DNA of 31,374 nt, taken from the NCBI GenBank assembly GCA_046756445.1, contig JBHHWI010000022.1:1-31374 (forward strand), given 5' to 3'. Under the pieces are notes generated by a model that was not told where the DNA came from, searched no databases, and saw only the letters and a program-made list of their open reading frames with translations. Origin of the DNA: JACZWL01 sp046756445. GTDB taxonomy: Bacteria; Pseudomonadota; Gammaproteobacteria; Steroidobacterales; Woeseiaceae. Below, piece by piece: positions 15,218 to 23,597 of the stretch. Within the stretch, counting starts at the first letter, position 1, and every line of letters starts with the position of its first letter. A program made the position numbers and the translations under genes.

Positions 15218-17062
15218 CTACTTCGTTGCGGACGTAAGCGGGCTCTGCCGTTCGTTGGACTTCTCCAGACTCTTCATGGATGCGATGGCGTCCTCGCAGG
15301 AAATGTAGGGAAGACGACTGCGGCGCTCGACATGAGACACAAGGTCTCCACGCTTCTCCAGCGTCAGCGTCAATCGGTCCCGTGGGGCGAGGCTGATGCG
15401 CGCCTCCTGCGGAGGTGAGCTGTCGAGTTGCACTCGATAGTCGCCCCCTGGAAGGAATAGCGGGTCATCCGCACCGAGAGATCCCTTCGCGACCTCGGTA
15501 CCGCCTTTAAGCACGCTGAACGAGGTAGCTACGGTTTGCGCCAACGCCTCTTTGAGCTCTTCGGCGCTGCCGGCGGTGACATAGCGGCCGCCCGATGCAT
15601 CAGCGACGGCTTGCAGACTCGCTGCGTCTTCGTCGGCAGCATTGCCGAGCCCGAAACCGATCAAGTGGACCACGATGCCCTGCTCGCGAAGCTCGTGCGC
15701 CGCCTCGACGGGGTCCCCCCCGCAACTTTCGATGCCGTCGGTGACCAGCACCAATGCACGGTCGTTTTGCAACCAGCCGAAATCACGGGCCGCCTGATTC
15801 AGCGCATAAGCGATGGGCGTCTGACCCAAAGGCCGCAAGCCGGCGATCGCCCGGCGAATGGGGTCCCGGTTATCCTCCCCGAACGGCACGAGTAACGTCG
15901 AATCGGCGCAGTCGATGTTGTCGCTGGGGCTCCTGCTCCCGTAAGCGCGGAGCGCCAGATCCAGGTCCTCGGGGAACCAATAGGAAACGTCCTCCAGAAT
16001 CTCCTTGGCGACCACCATCTTGGGCTCACCGCCCATGCGTCCCCACATGCTTCTGGACGCATCGACGACGATTTCAACCGCCCGGTCATTGAGAGACAGA
16101 ACCGGTCGTCCGTCTTTAATGGCCGCTACCTCCAGTGCCGCGCAGCTCGCATCCCGTACGTTCACGGTTACGATGGATCCCTGCGTCTGCCCGTCCAGGC
16201 TTGTCGCCAATGCGACGATACGATTCTCGCCTACCTCGAGCGGCACGCTGCCTGTGAATGTTCCACCTGCGAGTCGCGCCGGTACCGGCTCCGAACCGTT
16301 CACGCTCAATGTCACACTGTCAACGCCCGTCGTACGAAGATTCAGGAAAGCATCCGGAAGCATGGTTGGGTCCGTTACCTGGACGAAACTGCCGCTGGTT
16401 CCCCGGGCGATTTCGTCGAGAATCGAGGCGCCGGTTCTGCTCGACCCGAGCAACATCGTTTGAATCGTAACGCCGTGCATCTGTGCCACTTCCGTCGCCC
16501 CGAGCGCTTTACTTCTGTTCGACTTGCCGTCGGTGAAGAGCATGATCACCTTCGACGAGTCCGGACGCCCGTTCTGTACGAGTTCCGCAAGCGCTGCAAG
16601 TATGCCGGCGGCGAGATTCGTGCTGCCGGATCGGGGCAAATCCCGCAACGCCCGGACCACCTCGTCGCGTTCCGACGTCAGGGGCTGAACGAGATCGTCC
16701 TTGTTATCAAAACTGACGACACCGATCTGGATATCGCTCTTCGGCGAGAGGTTCCTGACCAGGCCGATAGCCCCTGCCGACCGATAATCATTCGGATCAG
16801 TGCTGCGCAGACTCGCCGACGTATCCATCACGAACATCATGTCGAGGTAACGTACGCCGCCGATAGCCGACGCAATGCCCTCGACCTCGACGGTCGTCTC
16901 TCCCTCGACCGCGGTAAAGTCCGCGGCCGGCGACTGGATCTCGATCTTCAGCTCGCCCCGGGGCATCGCCGACATGTTCGAATGCCGTTCCTGTGCACTG
17001 GCGCAGGAGAACGCGCCAACGCACCCCAGGACTGAAAGTAAGATCATTGGAGCGCTTCGCAT
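15218..17062 (-). CDS. Secreted protein with two von Willebrand factor A domains
   Basis: The 614-residue product has an N-terminal signal peptide, probably cut after ASA near residue 23. The first VWA domain (~72-245) has a full MIDAS: D80-x-S-x-S84, T148 and D178. A beta-rich linker, possibly Ig-like, covers ~246-305. The second VWA domain (~328-515) is also complete: D334-x-S-x-S338, T415 and D442. A smaller C-terminal beta region follows to about 570. The protein should bind divalent metals and protein partners outside the cytoplasm. Its ligand and pathway are unknown. The ATG has AGGTGA upstream. It stands alone, 47 bases downstream of the antitoxin start, and is not clearly part of that operon. 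Confidence 0.85.
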   Translation of the reverse strand: MRSAPMILLSVLGCVGAFSCASAQERHSNMSAMPRGELKIEIQSPAADFTAVEGETTVEVEGIASAIGGVRYLDMMFVMDTSASLRSTDPNDYRSAGAIGLVRNLSPKSDIQIGVVSFDNKDDLVQPLTSERDEVVRALRDLPRSGSTNLAAGILAALAELVQNGRPDSSKVIMLFTDGKSNRSKALGATEVAQMHGVTIQTMLLGSSRTGASILDEIARGTSGSFVQVTDPTMLPDAFLNLRTTGVDSVTLSVNGSEPVPARLAGGTFTGSVPLEVGENRIVALATSLDGQTQGSIVTVNVRDASCAALEVAAIKDGRPVLSLNDRAVEIVVDASRSMWGRMGGEPKMVVAKEILEDVSYWFPEDLDLALRAYGSRSPSDNIDCADSTLLVPFGEDNRDPIRRAIAGLRPLGQTPIAYALNQAARDFGWLQNDRALVLVTDGIESCGGDPVEAAHELREQGIVVHLIGFGLGNAADEDAASLQAVADASGGRYVTAGSAEELKEALAQTVATSFSVLKGGTEVAKGSLGADDPLFLPGGDYRVQLDSSPPQEARISLAPRDRLTLTLEKRGDLVSHVERRSRLPYISCEDAIASMKSLEKSNERQSPLTSATK

Positions 17063-17368
17063 GGAATCACCTGTCGATCAAGATGCACGCGCTCGTAAGA
17101 CCGGCGGAGCTAACCCAAGCTGGACGTCAACCAGGCCCCCCGCGCCGAATCGAGTCACGTGCCACTGCCGTATGTTGTCGCAGCATAGAACACTCCAGCA
17201 GACATAAACTGGGACGTGGCACACATTTTCAGTGCCGTTCTCGCCGGACGCTCGAGCGCCAGGATTCGAGCGGCGCGGCCGCGAGTCGGATGCGGCCGGC
17301 CCGACCAGTACTTCCGATGCCCGGGCAGTTCCAGGCAGGCCACCCGGTCCTTCGCTGTCATGTCCCTG
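17063..17368. other. Non-coding interval between VWA and DUF1772 genes
   Basis: These 306 bases hold no convincing gene. They lie upstream of the VWA gene and downstream of the DUF1772 gene, so they should contain the VWA promoter and any terminator of the NmrA-DUF1772 unit, but I could not place either with confidence. Confidence 0.4.
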
Positions 17369-17860
17369 TCAGGCGCCACCGTTCTGAATGAGGCCCAGGG
17401 TGTATAGAAGCACGGCCATCATTGCCGCAGCGGTGCGAACGTGGTTCCACATCGTCCAGCGTCCGAGGTAGTGCTCCCACAATTCAACTGCGGCCGGGTC
17501 CGCGGCGGCAACGGCCGCCAGCTTGTCGTTCAGGGGAACGTTGAAGACCATGGTGACGAGAAAGGTGCCTGCGAAGTAGAAGATCGCCGCCCCCAGGAAG
17601 TAAGGCGCCGAAGGATGGCTCGAGTCGAGCGCGGCGAGACCGCCGATGCCGAGCGACAGCACCGCTGTTCCCATGAACGCACCCAGGAAGGAGCGGTTGA
17701 TGACGACCACGTTGATCGATTGCATCGCGGCGATGCCCTCCGGGGAGGGCAGGCGCGCGAGGGCCTTCATCACGAAGCTCGAGAACGCGAAGAAGACCCC
17801 GCCTATCAGGCCAGACCCGAGCAGGGCTGCGATCCCCGCGAGCGTGACGAGCGGGCTCAT
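17369..17860 (-). CDS. DUF1772 membrane protein
   Basis: The 163-residue protein has four hydrophobic helices (about 2-25, 50-72, 82-102 and 136-157). It matches the DUF1772 (anthrone oxygenase-like) pattern, with FFAFSSFVMKAL near 24-35, NVPLND near 105-110 and a tryptophan-rich WEHYLGRWTMWNHVR segment near 120-134. I chose ATG 17860: it overlaps the NmrA-like stop in an ATGA and has GGTGGG upstream. A longer frame to 18034 would run through the preceding gene. Its function is unknown. Partnership with an oxidoreductase under TetR control suggests handling of a hydrophobic or toxic compound. Confidence 0.8.
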   Translation of the reverse strand: MSPLVTLAGIAALLGSGLIGGVFFAFSSFVMKALARLPSPEGIAAMQSINVVVINRSFLGAFMGTAVLSLGIGGLAALDSSHPSAPYFLGAAIFYFAGTFLVTMVFNVPLNDKLAAVAAADPAAVELWEHYLGRWTMWNHVRTAAAMMAVLLYTLGLIQNGGA

Positions 17861-18738
17861 TGTCCCACCGCCGCATCCGGCGATGACGATACCTTCCATA
17901 CGCCCGAATCGGCCGCCCGGCGCGCGTATTCGGTGAAGTCTTTCGGCTCCCGGCCCAGCGCGCGTTGCACGCCGTCGCACACCACTGCGTTGCGACCATC
18001 GAGGACGGTGGCAAACAGATAGTCCAGGAGCCACGCAATGTCATCCGGCGCGCCGGACTCGGCAATACCGGCCGCAAAGGCCTCCCTCGGGATACGGACG
18101 TATCGGATCTCCCGTCCGCTGGCGCGGGCGATCTCCTGCGCTACCTCGGTAAAGGTCAGCAGTCGAGGTCCGGTGACCTCATAGATCTGGCCGGCATGGC
18201 CGTCTTCGGTCAGCGCAGCGACTGCGACATCGGCGATGTCGTCCGCGTCGACGAACGGCTCCCCTACTTCACCGGCCGGAAGCGTGATCTCGCCAGCCAG
18301 CACCATGCCCAGAAACTCTCCCTCGGAGAAGTTCTGGTTGAACCAGCTGGCGCGAACGACGGTCCATTCGATGCCCGAGTCCTGGACGATGCGCTCGCAT
18401 CGTTGTGCTTCCTCTTCGCCGCGACCCGACAACAGAACCAGGCGCCGCACGCCGCGCTCAACGGCTTTTCGGACCAGGTCCCGGATGGCGTCCGTCGCCC
18501 CGGGGATGGCCAGGTCGGGCGCATATGTGAGGTACGCCGCCGTAACACCATCGAGCGCGGCGTCCCAGGTGCTCTGATCGCCCCAGTCGAACGAGGGATC
18601 GGAGGACCTGGACGCGACGCGCGTCGGCACGCCGCGGCTCGCGAGCCGGTCCGCCACACGGCGGCCCGTCTTGCCGGTACCACCGAGAACCAGCGTCAGC
18701 CCAGTCGATTCTGTCGTGCTGTGTATGTTGTCTTGCAT
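17857..18738 (-). CDS. NmrA-like NAD(P)-binding oxidoreductase (atypical SDR)
   Basis: This 293-residue protein opens with a Rossmann NAD(P) motif, GGTGKTG at 19-25. It also has VASRSSDPSFDWGD near 38-51 and VVRASWFNQNFSEG near 127-140, all typical of the NmrA/azoreductase-like branch of atypical short-chain dehydrogenases. Some members are redox sensors rather than enzymes. Of two possible starts, ATG 18738 is placed correctly behind GGAGGAG; the ATG at 18744 abuts that site. The divergent tetR and palindromes over the promoter indicate TetR control. The substrate cannot be told from sequence. Confidence 0.85.
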   Translation of the reverse strand: MQDNIHSTTESTGLTLVLGGTGKTGRRVADRLASRGVPTRVASRSSDPSFDWGDQSTWDAALDGVTAAYLTYAPDLAIPGATDAIRDLVRKAVERGVRRLVLLSGRGEEEAQRCERIVQDSGIEWTVVRASWFNQNFSEGEFLGMVLAGEITLPAGEVGEPFVDADDIADVAVAALTEDGHAGQIYEVTGPRLLTFTEVAQEIARASGREIRYVRIPREAFAAGIAESGAPDDIAWLLDYLFATVLDGRNAVVCDGVQRALGREPKDFTEYARRAADSGVWKVSSSPDAAVGQ

Positions 18739-18758
18739 GATCATCTCCTCCAGGTGGC

Positions 18759-18816
18759 TTTACACAGTGTCAATTGACACGGTGTCAACAATAAGGCATT
18801 CTTGACACCATGTCAA
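18759..18816. promoter_or_regulatory. Three-copy palindromic TetR operator with overlapping promoters
   Basis: The consensus TTGACACNGTGTCAA occurs three times: 18759-18773 (one mismatched pair), 18774-18788 (perfect) and 18802-18816 (one mismatched pair). The first two abut. The third covers the tetR start codon. On the minus strand TTGACA (18816-18811) and TATTGT (18793-18788), 17 bases apart, make a good promoter for the oxidoreductase gene, starting inside the central palindrome. A weaker plus-strand pairing from TTGACA at 18774 would start tetR at or near its ATG. No Shine-Dalgarno precedes tetR, so a leaderless message is possible. Confidence 0.8.
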
Positions 18817-19403
18817 GTCAAGATCTGCAAACCCGGGAACGAATCCTGATTGCGACGGTCGAGATGCTCGAACAGCATGCCGGCCGTGGCGTTCGCATGG
18901 GGGATATCGCCAGGGCGGCCGGGATCTCCAGACAGGCGGTCTACCTGTACTTCGGCTCGCGCGCGGAACTCCTGGAGGCGACAACGAAATACCGGGACGA
19001 GGTCCTGGAGCTGGACCGCCGGCTCGCCCCGTCACGAGCGGCGGCCTCCGGCGTGGAACGCCTGGCGCGCTATATCGAGTTCTGGGGCAACTACATCCCG
19101 GAAATCTACGGCGTCGCCAAAGCGCTTCTGCTGGTGCGGGACACCGACGAAGCGGCCGCAGCGGCCTGGCAGGACCGAATGCTGGCCATGCGTGACGGTT
19201 GTCGCGCAGCGATCGACGCGCTGCATGCCGATGGCACGCTCGCGCCGGGATGGACGCCAAAAAGAGCCACGGATGTTCTGTGGACGATGCTGTCGGTGCC
19301 GAACTGGGAAAACCTCACGGCTGAGTGCGGCTGGTCGACCCAACAGTATGTCCGCTGGATGAAGACCGTGGCGAAGCGGACCTTCGTGGCGCAGTCAGAG
19401 TGA
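18810..19403 (+). CDS. TetR-family transcriptional repressor
   Basis: The 197-residue protein has the TetR N-terminal DNA-binding domain. Helix-turn-helix residues lie at ~28-50 (RMGDIARAAGISRQAVYLYFGS), followed by the usual RAELLEA. The remaining ~140 residues form the variable helical ligand-binding domain; a cluster of tryptophans and a tyrosine (WGNYIPEIYGVAK) may line a pocket. It is divergent from the NmrA-like gene, with three operator-like palindromes between them, one over its own start codon. Autorepression and repression of the divergent pair are the expected behaviour. The inducer is unknown. Confidence 0.9.
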   Translation: MSSQDLQTRERILIATVEMLEQHAGRGVRMGDIARAAGISRQAVYLYFGSRAELLEATTKYRDEVLELDRRLAPSRAAASGVERLARYIEFWGNYIPEIYGVAKALLLVRDTDEAAAAAWQDRMLAMRDGCRAAIDALHADGTLAPGWTPKRATDVLWTMLSVPNWENLTAECGWSTQQYVRWMKTVAKRTFVAQSE

Positions 19404-19499
19404 GGGGATTCGATCCGGCAATGCGATGTCGGGCACACAACGCGCCCGAGCGCAGCGACGAATCAGATCCGGGCGCCCCGACCCGGACCATTCCGGGAA

Positions 19500-20735
19500 T
19501 CAGTTGCAGGTCAGTTGCATGCCGGTGTCGGACCAGCCGCGGGCCGCGGCTTCATCGGCCAGCGCCGTCCAGGCCGGTTTGTCGGTCGCCGCATCGGTGC
19601 GCAGTCCCAGAGTACGCAGGAATTCGACGAAGTCGGGCGGCGGATTGGTGAGTCCGCCGAAAGCCGGGTTGGCGATAATCGCCGCGACGTCGGCCTCGGT
19701 CTCGTCGTGCATCCAGGTGAAGCTGATCAGATCGATTCTGCTCGCGTAGACGTCCCATGCTGAAAAGACGGCTTTGATGAAGTCCGACTGAAGAACATCG
19801 GAACTGTTGATAACGGGCGTCACATTGCCGGCCGCATACTCCGGATAGGCCGCGGTCGAGTAGTAGCCCGACGGATAGCCGAGCTGGAAGAAGTGCAGGT
19901 TCCTGGATGGATAGAGGGCCAGGAGGTCTGCAAAATGCCGGGCGACGACGCCCGGATCCTGTACCAGTCCGTTTTCCAGCGGGTAATAGGACACCCCGAC
20001 GGCGTCACTGGTGGCGTTTAGCTGCTGGTAGTAGGCGCTGGTGCCGGGATCGAGCAGTCCCTTGTGCGTCACCTCGACGGTGACGGTCAGCGGCGCCTGG
20101 CCCGGATAGAGCTGCGCATAGGCAGTGCGCGCGTAAGCGCTCACCTGTTGATAGAAACTCAGGTACTGCTGCCGGGTTAGTGCATCGATGAGATGCAGAT
20201 CGACTTCCGAGCCGATCGCGAGCGCGGTGATGTCGATGTCGGGGATCTTTGCGAAGACGTGATCGAGAAACGCCTTGAATCGGTCGATCATGGCCGGATC
20301 ATCGAACGGCACGTTCTCGAACCCCGGCGGCGCCATCTTCGCCAGCGTGGTGATCGGGCGCAGCATCAGGCTCAGTCGGGTATTCGTGTTTCGGTAGCAG
20401 CCGTTTGCGATTGAAAGGAAATCGGTGGCCGGGTCGTTCGCGTAGATCGGCGTCGGCGGAACTGCGGTCAGGTCCGTTCCGATATCGATGGCGTTCCAGT
20501 CGACGGACAGGCTGGCGGAGTCCATGCCGATGGACTGCGCGAGATTGAAGGCACCGGCGAAATCGCCATTGGCAGGCTCACTGGTCTGGATCTCGAGAAG
20601 GCGATTGCCCTTGGCGACGACGCCCGGCCCGCCACCGCCGGTGTTATTGGAATTGCCATAGCCGCCGCCACCGCCACAGGCAGCGATCAGCAGTATCGCG
20701 AGAGATAGAATGAGTGACTGTCGTCGCCGTACCAT
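19500..20735 (-). CDS. Lipoprotein with a probable glycoside-hydrolase-like TIM barrel
   Basis: The 411-residue product has a basic N-terminus, a hydrophobic stretch and lipobox LIAAC with the lipidated C20, followed by a glycine-rich linker (21-38). The body looks like an alpha/beta barrel: alternating strand patterns include DSASLSVDW (72-80), LMLRPIT (123-129), ALAIGSEVD (171-179), DAVGVSYYPL (244-253) and ISFTWMHDE (337-345). E177 after a strand, and the late acidic D344/E345, resemble the acid pair of clan A glycosidases such as endo-galactanases, but I cannot name a family. Outer-membrane attachment is likely. It is monocistronic. Confidence 0.65.
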   Translation of the reverse strand: MVRRRQSLILSLAILLIAACGGGGGYGNSNNTGGGGPGVVAKGNRLLEIQTSEPANGDFAGAFNLAQSIGMDSASLSVDWNAIDIGTDLTAVPPTPIYANDPATDFLSIANGCYRNTNTRLSLMLRPITTLAKMAPPGFENVPFDDPAMIDRFKAFLDHVFAKIPDIDITALAIGSEVDLHLIDALTRQQYLSFYQQVSAYARTAYAQLYPGQAPLTVTVEVTHKGLLDPGTSAYYQQLNATSDAVGVSYYPLENGLVQDPGVVARHFADLLALYPSRNLHFFQLGYPSGYYSTAAYPEYAAGNVTPVINSSDVLQSDFIKAVFSAWDVYASRIDLISFTWMHDETEADVAAIIANPAFGGLTNPPPDFVEFLRTLGLRTDAATDKPAWTALADEAAARGWSDTGMQLTCN

Positions 20736-21059
20736 AGCCCCACACCAGTTGCGTAGCCGTTCCCGACATTAGTGCGCCACGGCACCATGCGGTTTATCCG
20801 AGATCGAAATTCTCTTGCCGGACAGGATCATAGGCCGACAACCGGCAACCGGGCGTGATTGCGGTCACGGACAGGAACATGCCGCGATTGTCGTCGCAGC
20901 GATACTTCGTGTTATGTCTATTATGCGTAAACCGCGCTCGACATCGTTGCACTAACCCGGCAATGAACCCGTGTGATGCGATACGACAGGCAATTGGCGA
21001 AAATTCGATAACGGTAAACCGGTCGCCGGACAGGCGCACAAAGGAATCAGACAAACGCA
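20736..21059. other. Divergent promoter region of the lipoprotein and sigma genes
   Basis: These 324 bases separate divergent genes and should carry both promoters. A GGAAC at 20874-20878 resembles an ECF -35, but no suitable -10 stands at the proper distance. An 88-codon minus-strand frame lacks any recognisable features. Nothing else is supported. Confidence 0.4.
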
Positions 21060-21605
21060 ATGAGCCTGGATGGAATTTCCGATGTTGACCTCGTCAAGCG
21101 ATTCAGGTCCGGCGACCCGGACGCGTTCGATGCCATCGTGCGCCGGTTCCAGGACCGGATTTACCGCCTCGCCTGTGTGTGGCTCTTTGACAGGCAACAG
21201 GCCGCCGATGCGACTCAGGAAGTGTTGCTACGTGGCTTCAAGGGACTGCGGTCCTTTCGCTTTCGGTCGGCGCCGTTTACCTGGCTCTACCGTACAACCA
21301 GGAATGTCTGCAACGAGTTCAATCGCAAGCGCCGCGGTGAACCGCTCGATGACGAGCCTGACGATCCGTCGTCCCCGCCGGAGCAGCAGGTCGCCGAGTG
21401 CCAGGCGGCTCGCAAAATCCGACAACTGGTATCGGGCCTGCCCGAGCGCCAGCGCGAGGTCGTGATGCTGCGTGTGTTCGAGGATTTGTCGGTAGCCGAG
21501 ACGGCAAGAACCATGAGCTGTCGCGAAGGCACGGTCAAAGCGCTGCTGCACAAGGCAACGAAACGACTGAGGTTGAATCTGGAAGGAACAGGAATAGAGC
21601 AATGA
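21060..21605 (+). CDS. ECF-family RNA polymerase sigma factor
   Basis: The 181-residue protein has only the two domains of ECF sigma factors. Sigma2 covers ~24-92, with DATQEVLLRGFKGLRSF and FTWLYRTTRNVCNEFNRKRR for core binding and -10 melting. Sigma4 covers ~124-172, with LPERQREVVMLRVFEDLSVAE and a helix-turn-helix for the -35. An acidic proline-rich linker (94-110) joins them. The stop overlaps the next gene in an ATGA, so the two are coupled, as expected for a sigma factor and its membrane regulator. The signal it responds to is unknown. Confidence 0.92.
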   Translation: MSLDGISDVDLVKRFRSGDPDAFDAIVRRFQDRIYRLACVWLFDRQQAADATQEVLLRGFKGLRSFRFRSAPFTWLYRTTRNVCNEFNRKRRGEPLDDEPDDPSSPPEQQVAECQAARKIRQLVSGLPERQREVVMLRVFEDLSVAETARTMSCREGTVKALLHKATKRLRLNLEGTGIEQ

Positions 21606-21994
21606 GGGATGACCTGGAGCAATTGAAGCGCGACTACCGGCGTATCAAGGCGCCGCCCTATCTCGCGACGAGAATACGGGCCGAAGTGGCTGACAGACCG
21701 GCACATCGCCGCCGGGGTCCGGCCATTGCGGCGGTGGCGGTGGCCATCGCGGTGATCGTGCTGACACCGCTGGTGCAACAGGAGCGGTCCACGCAGACGA
21801 CGCGGGCACCGTCACTGACAATGCTTTCGCGCCTGACGCCGAACAAGCCTCTGGTACCGGCTCCGAGCCTGTCCAGGGTCCGAAGCGTCAGGTCACCGGC
21901 GTTGCCGCCCAGGCCATTGCTGAAGCCGACGCCAAAACCACAAACCTATTTTGACACTGATGCACTGAAGGAGACAGATCATGCGTACATTTAA
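21602..21994 (+). CDS. Putative single-pass anti-sigma partner
   Basis: This 130-residue protein has a charged N-terminal cytoplasmic segment (1-38, including YRRIKAPPYLATRIR), one hydrophobic helix (~40-58) and a basic, proline-rich outer part. Position directly behind an ECF sigma gene with a 4-base overlap, and the cytoplasm-helix-periplasm layout, suggest an anti-sigma factor. No zinc-binding ZAS motif is visible, and the N-terminal part is short, so the call is by context. Its last 14 bases overlap the following gene. Confidence 0.65.
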   Translation: MRDDLEQLKRDYRRIKAPPYLATRIRAEVADRPAHRRRGPAIAAVAVAIAVIVLTPLVQQERSTQTTRAPSLTMLSRLTPNKPLVPAPSLSRVRSVRSPALPPRPLLKPTPKPQTYFDTDALKETDHAYI

Positions 21995-22388
21995 GCCACT
22001 GACTATCGGAATCATTGCGACCGTGATGCTCGCGGCCTCGCCCGCAAGCCGCGCGCAGACCACGGATGAGCTGCAATTGATGCAAACCTTCCTCGCAATC
22101 ATGACCGACTACTTCGGCGTTATCGAATCGACTCACGAGATCAGCTCGAACGCGGAAAAAGCGGCCATCCTGCAGATGCAGAAGATACAGGAGATTTACG
22201 AAGAGCGCGGTGAGAAGGCGCAGGCAGCCGAGGTGCTTCGGCAGGTGCTGAAGGATAGCCGCAACCCGACGATCCGAAATGCCGCATACCTGTTGCTCGG
22301 TGATAACCTGAAGGATACCGGTCGCTCGGAGGGCGCCCTCGAGCTGCTGCGGCAGGGCCTGTCCGAAAATATCAGGGCCGCGCAGTGA
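21981..22388 (+). CDS. Small secreted helical (TPR-like) protein
   Basis: The 135-residue protein starts at an ATG behind a strong GAAGGAG. Its signal peptide ends near SRA-Q (residue 25). The mature part is helical with two TPR-like helix pairs: YEERGEKAQAAEVLRQVLKDS, then NAAYLLLGDNLKDTGRSEGALELLRQGLSE. A periplasmic role as a partner of the sigma/anti-sigma pair is likely from the overlap of 14 bases, but no specific function is recognised. It ends 4 bases from the convergent glucokinase stop. Confidence 0.7.
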   Translation: MRTFKPLTIGIIATVMLAASPASRAQTTDELQLMQTFLAIMTDYFGVIESTHEISSNAEKAAILQMQKIQEIYEERGEKAQAAEVLRQVLKDSRNPTIRNAAYLLLGDNLKDTGRSEGALELLRQGLSENIRAAQ

Positions 22389-22392
22389 AGGG

Positions 22393-23376
22393 CTATAACC
22401 CGCCTTTCACGACCTCGAGCGCACAAAAACTCGCGCCCAACAGGCCGGGTTCCGGATGCAGGATCACCTGCGTGGGAATACGCTCCATCAGTGAGCGGTG
22501 ACGGCCCTTGCGCTCGAAACCCGTTCGGAATCGGCTGTTCGATATCAGCCCCGGGTTTCGCTTGACGATGCCCCCGCCGATATAGACACCGTCCGAGGCG
22601 CCGAGAGCAAGCGAAAGATTGCCTGCGACCTGACCCAGGATCTCGAAGAACAGCTCGATCGATTCGGCTGCGGTCGAATCGCTGCCGTCCGCTGCCGCGG
22701 AGAAGATGTCTGCCGCGGCAAGTCCGGCTTTCTTCTCGCCCCGTATCCTGCCCAGCGCCCAGTAGATATTCTCGACACCGGGCCCGGAAACGAGGCGTTC
22801 ATCGGAGACGCGGTCGAATCGATCGCGTAACTGGCTGAGCAGTTCCACCTGCATCCGTGTTTCGGGCGCGAATCCGAGATGGCCTGCCTCTCCCACGACC
22901 GGTAGGACCCGATCCCCCGTCTTGCACAGCCCTGCCGCCCCGAGACCGGTACCCGGTCCGAGGACGCCGACGGTGAAGTCAGTCTTGTTCAGATCCTTCG
23001 CCTTCGGCAGTCCAACTGACATCAGGTCGGCGTCCCGCAACCACGGAATCGAGTAGGCGATTGCCTCGAAGTCGTTCAGCAATCTGACGCGCGCCGGATG
23101 AAATGCGGATTGCAAATCGGCCGTTTCGATTCTCCAGTCATTGTTGGTAAAGCGAACGCTACCCTCGACGATCGGCCCGGCCGCGGCAATACAGATGACT
23201 TGCGGCTTGCCGGCTTTGACCTCGGCAAGGTAAGCGTCGATAGCCAGATCGGCAGATGCGAAATCGGCGCACTCATAGCTTCGCTCGGATGCGAAACCCG
23301 GTGCCTTCCGATTCGCGAGTGCGAATCGCGCGTTCGTCCCGCCGATGTCGCCGATCAGGAGACAGGGAGTTGCCAT
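22393..23376 (-). CDS. glk: Glucokinase
   Basis: This 327-residue enzyme phosphorylates glucose with ATP at the entry to glycolysis. It belongs to the Glk family, not the ROK type. Visible motifs are the phosphate-binding GDIGGTNARFAL (9-20), the catalytic D102 in LLNDFEAIAY, GPGTGLGAA (140-148) and EAGHLGFAP (163-171). The length is near E. coli Glk (321). It is transcribed alone on the minus strand and diverges from the lipid gene cluster. The N-terminal methionine-alanine start has a GGGAGT-like site upstream only in weak form. Confidence 0.92.
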   Translation of the reverse strand: MATPCLLIGDIGGTNARFALANRKAPGFASERSYECADFASADLAIDAYLAEVKAGKPQVICIAAAGPIVEGSVRFTNNDWRIETADLQSAFHPARVRLLNDFEAIAYSIPWLRDADLMSVGLPKAKDLNKTDFTVGVLGPGTGLGAAGLCKTGDRVLPVVGEAGHLGFAPETRMQVELLSQLRDRFDRVSDERLVSGPGVENIYWALGRIRGEKKAGLAAADIFSAAADGSDSTAAESIELFFEILGQVAGNLSLALGASDGVYIGGGIVKRNPGLISNSRFRTGFERKGRHRSLMERIPTQVILHPEPGLLGASFCALEVVKGGL

Positions 23377-23597
23377 GACCGCTTCTCGCTCCGCTGCGGA
23401 TACGTTGGTATTGCTATGCTCTCATACGTCAAGCGGTGCCGCATCACCGCATTGAAGAAGCCCGCGCGATTCACGGCCATCCGCAGATGTCAAAATTGCG
23501 GCGGGCGCCAGACGAATCGAGCCGGGGCGCCATGCGGTATTGACGCTGTAATGTCAGCTACCCATACTGCCCGCAGAAGAACAACAAGTGCAGTAAA

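Noticed and set aside
20874..20878. GGAAC as an ECF -35 element for autoregulation of the sigma gene
   Set aside because: The nearest possible -10 (GTCGTC) is only 11 bases away, too close for the usual 16-17.
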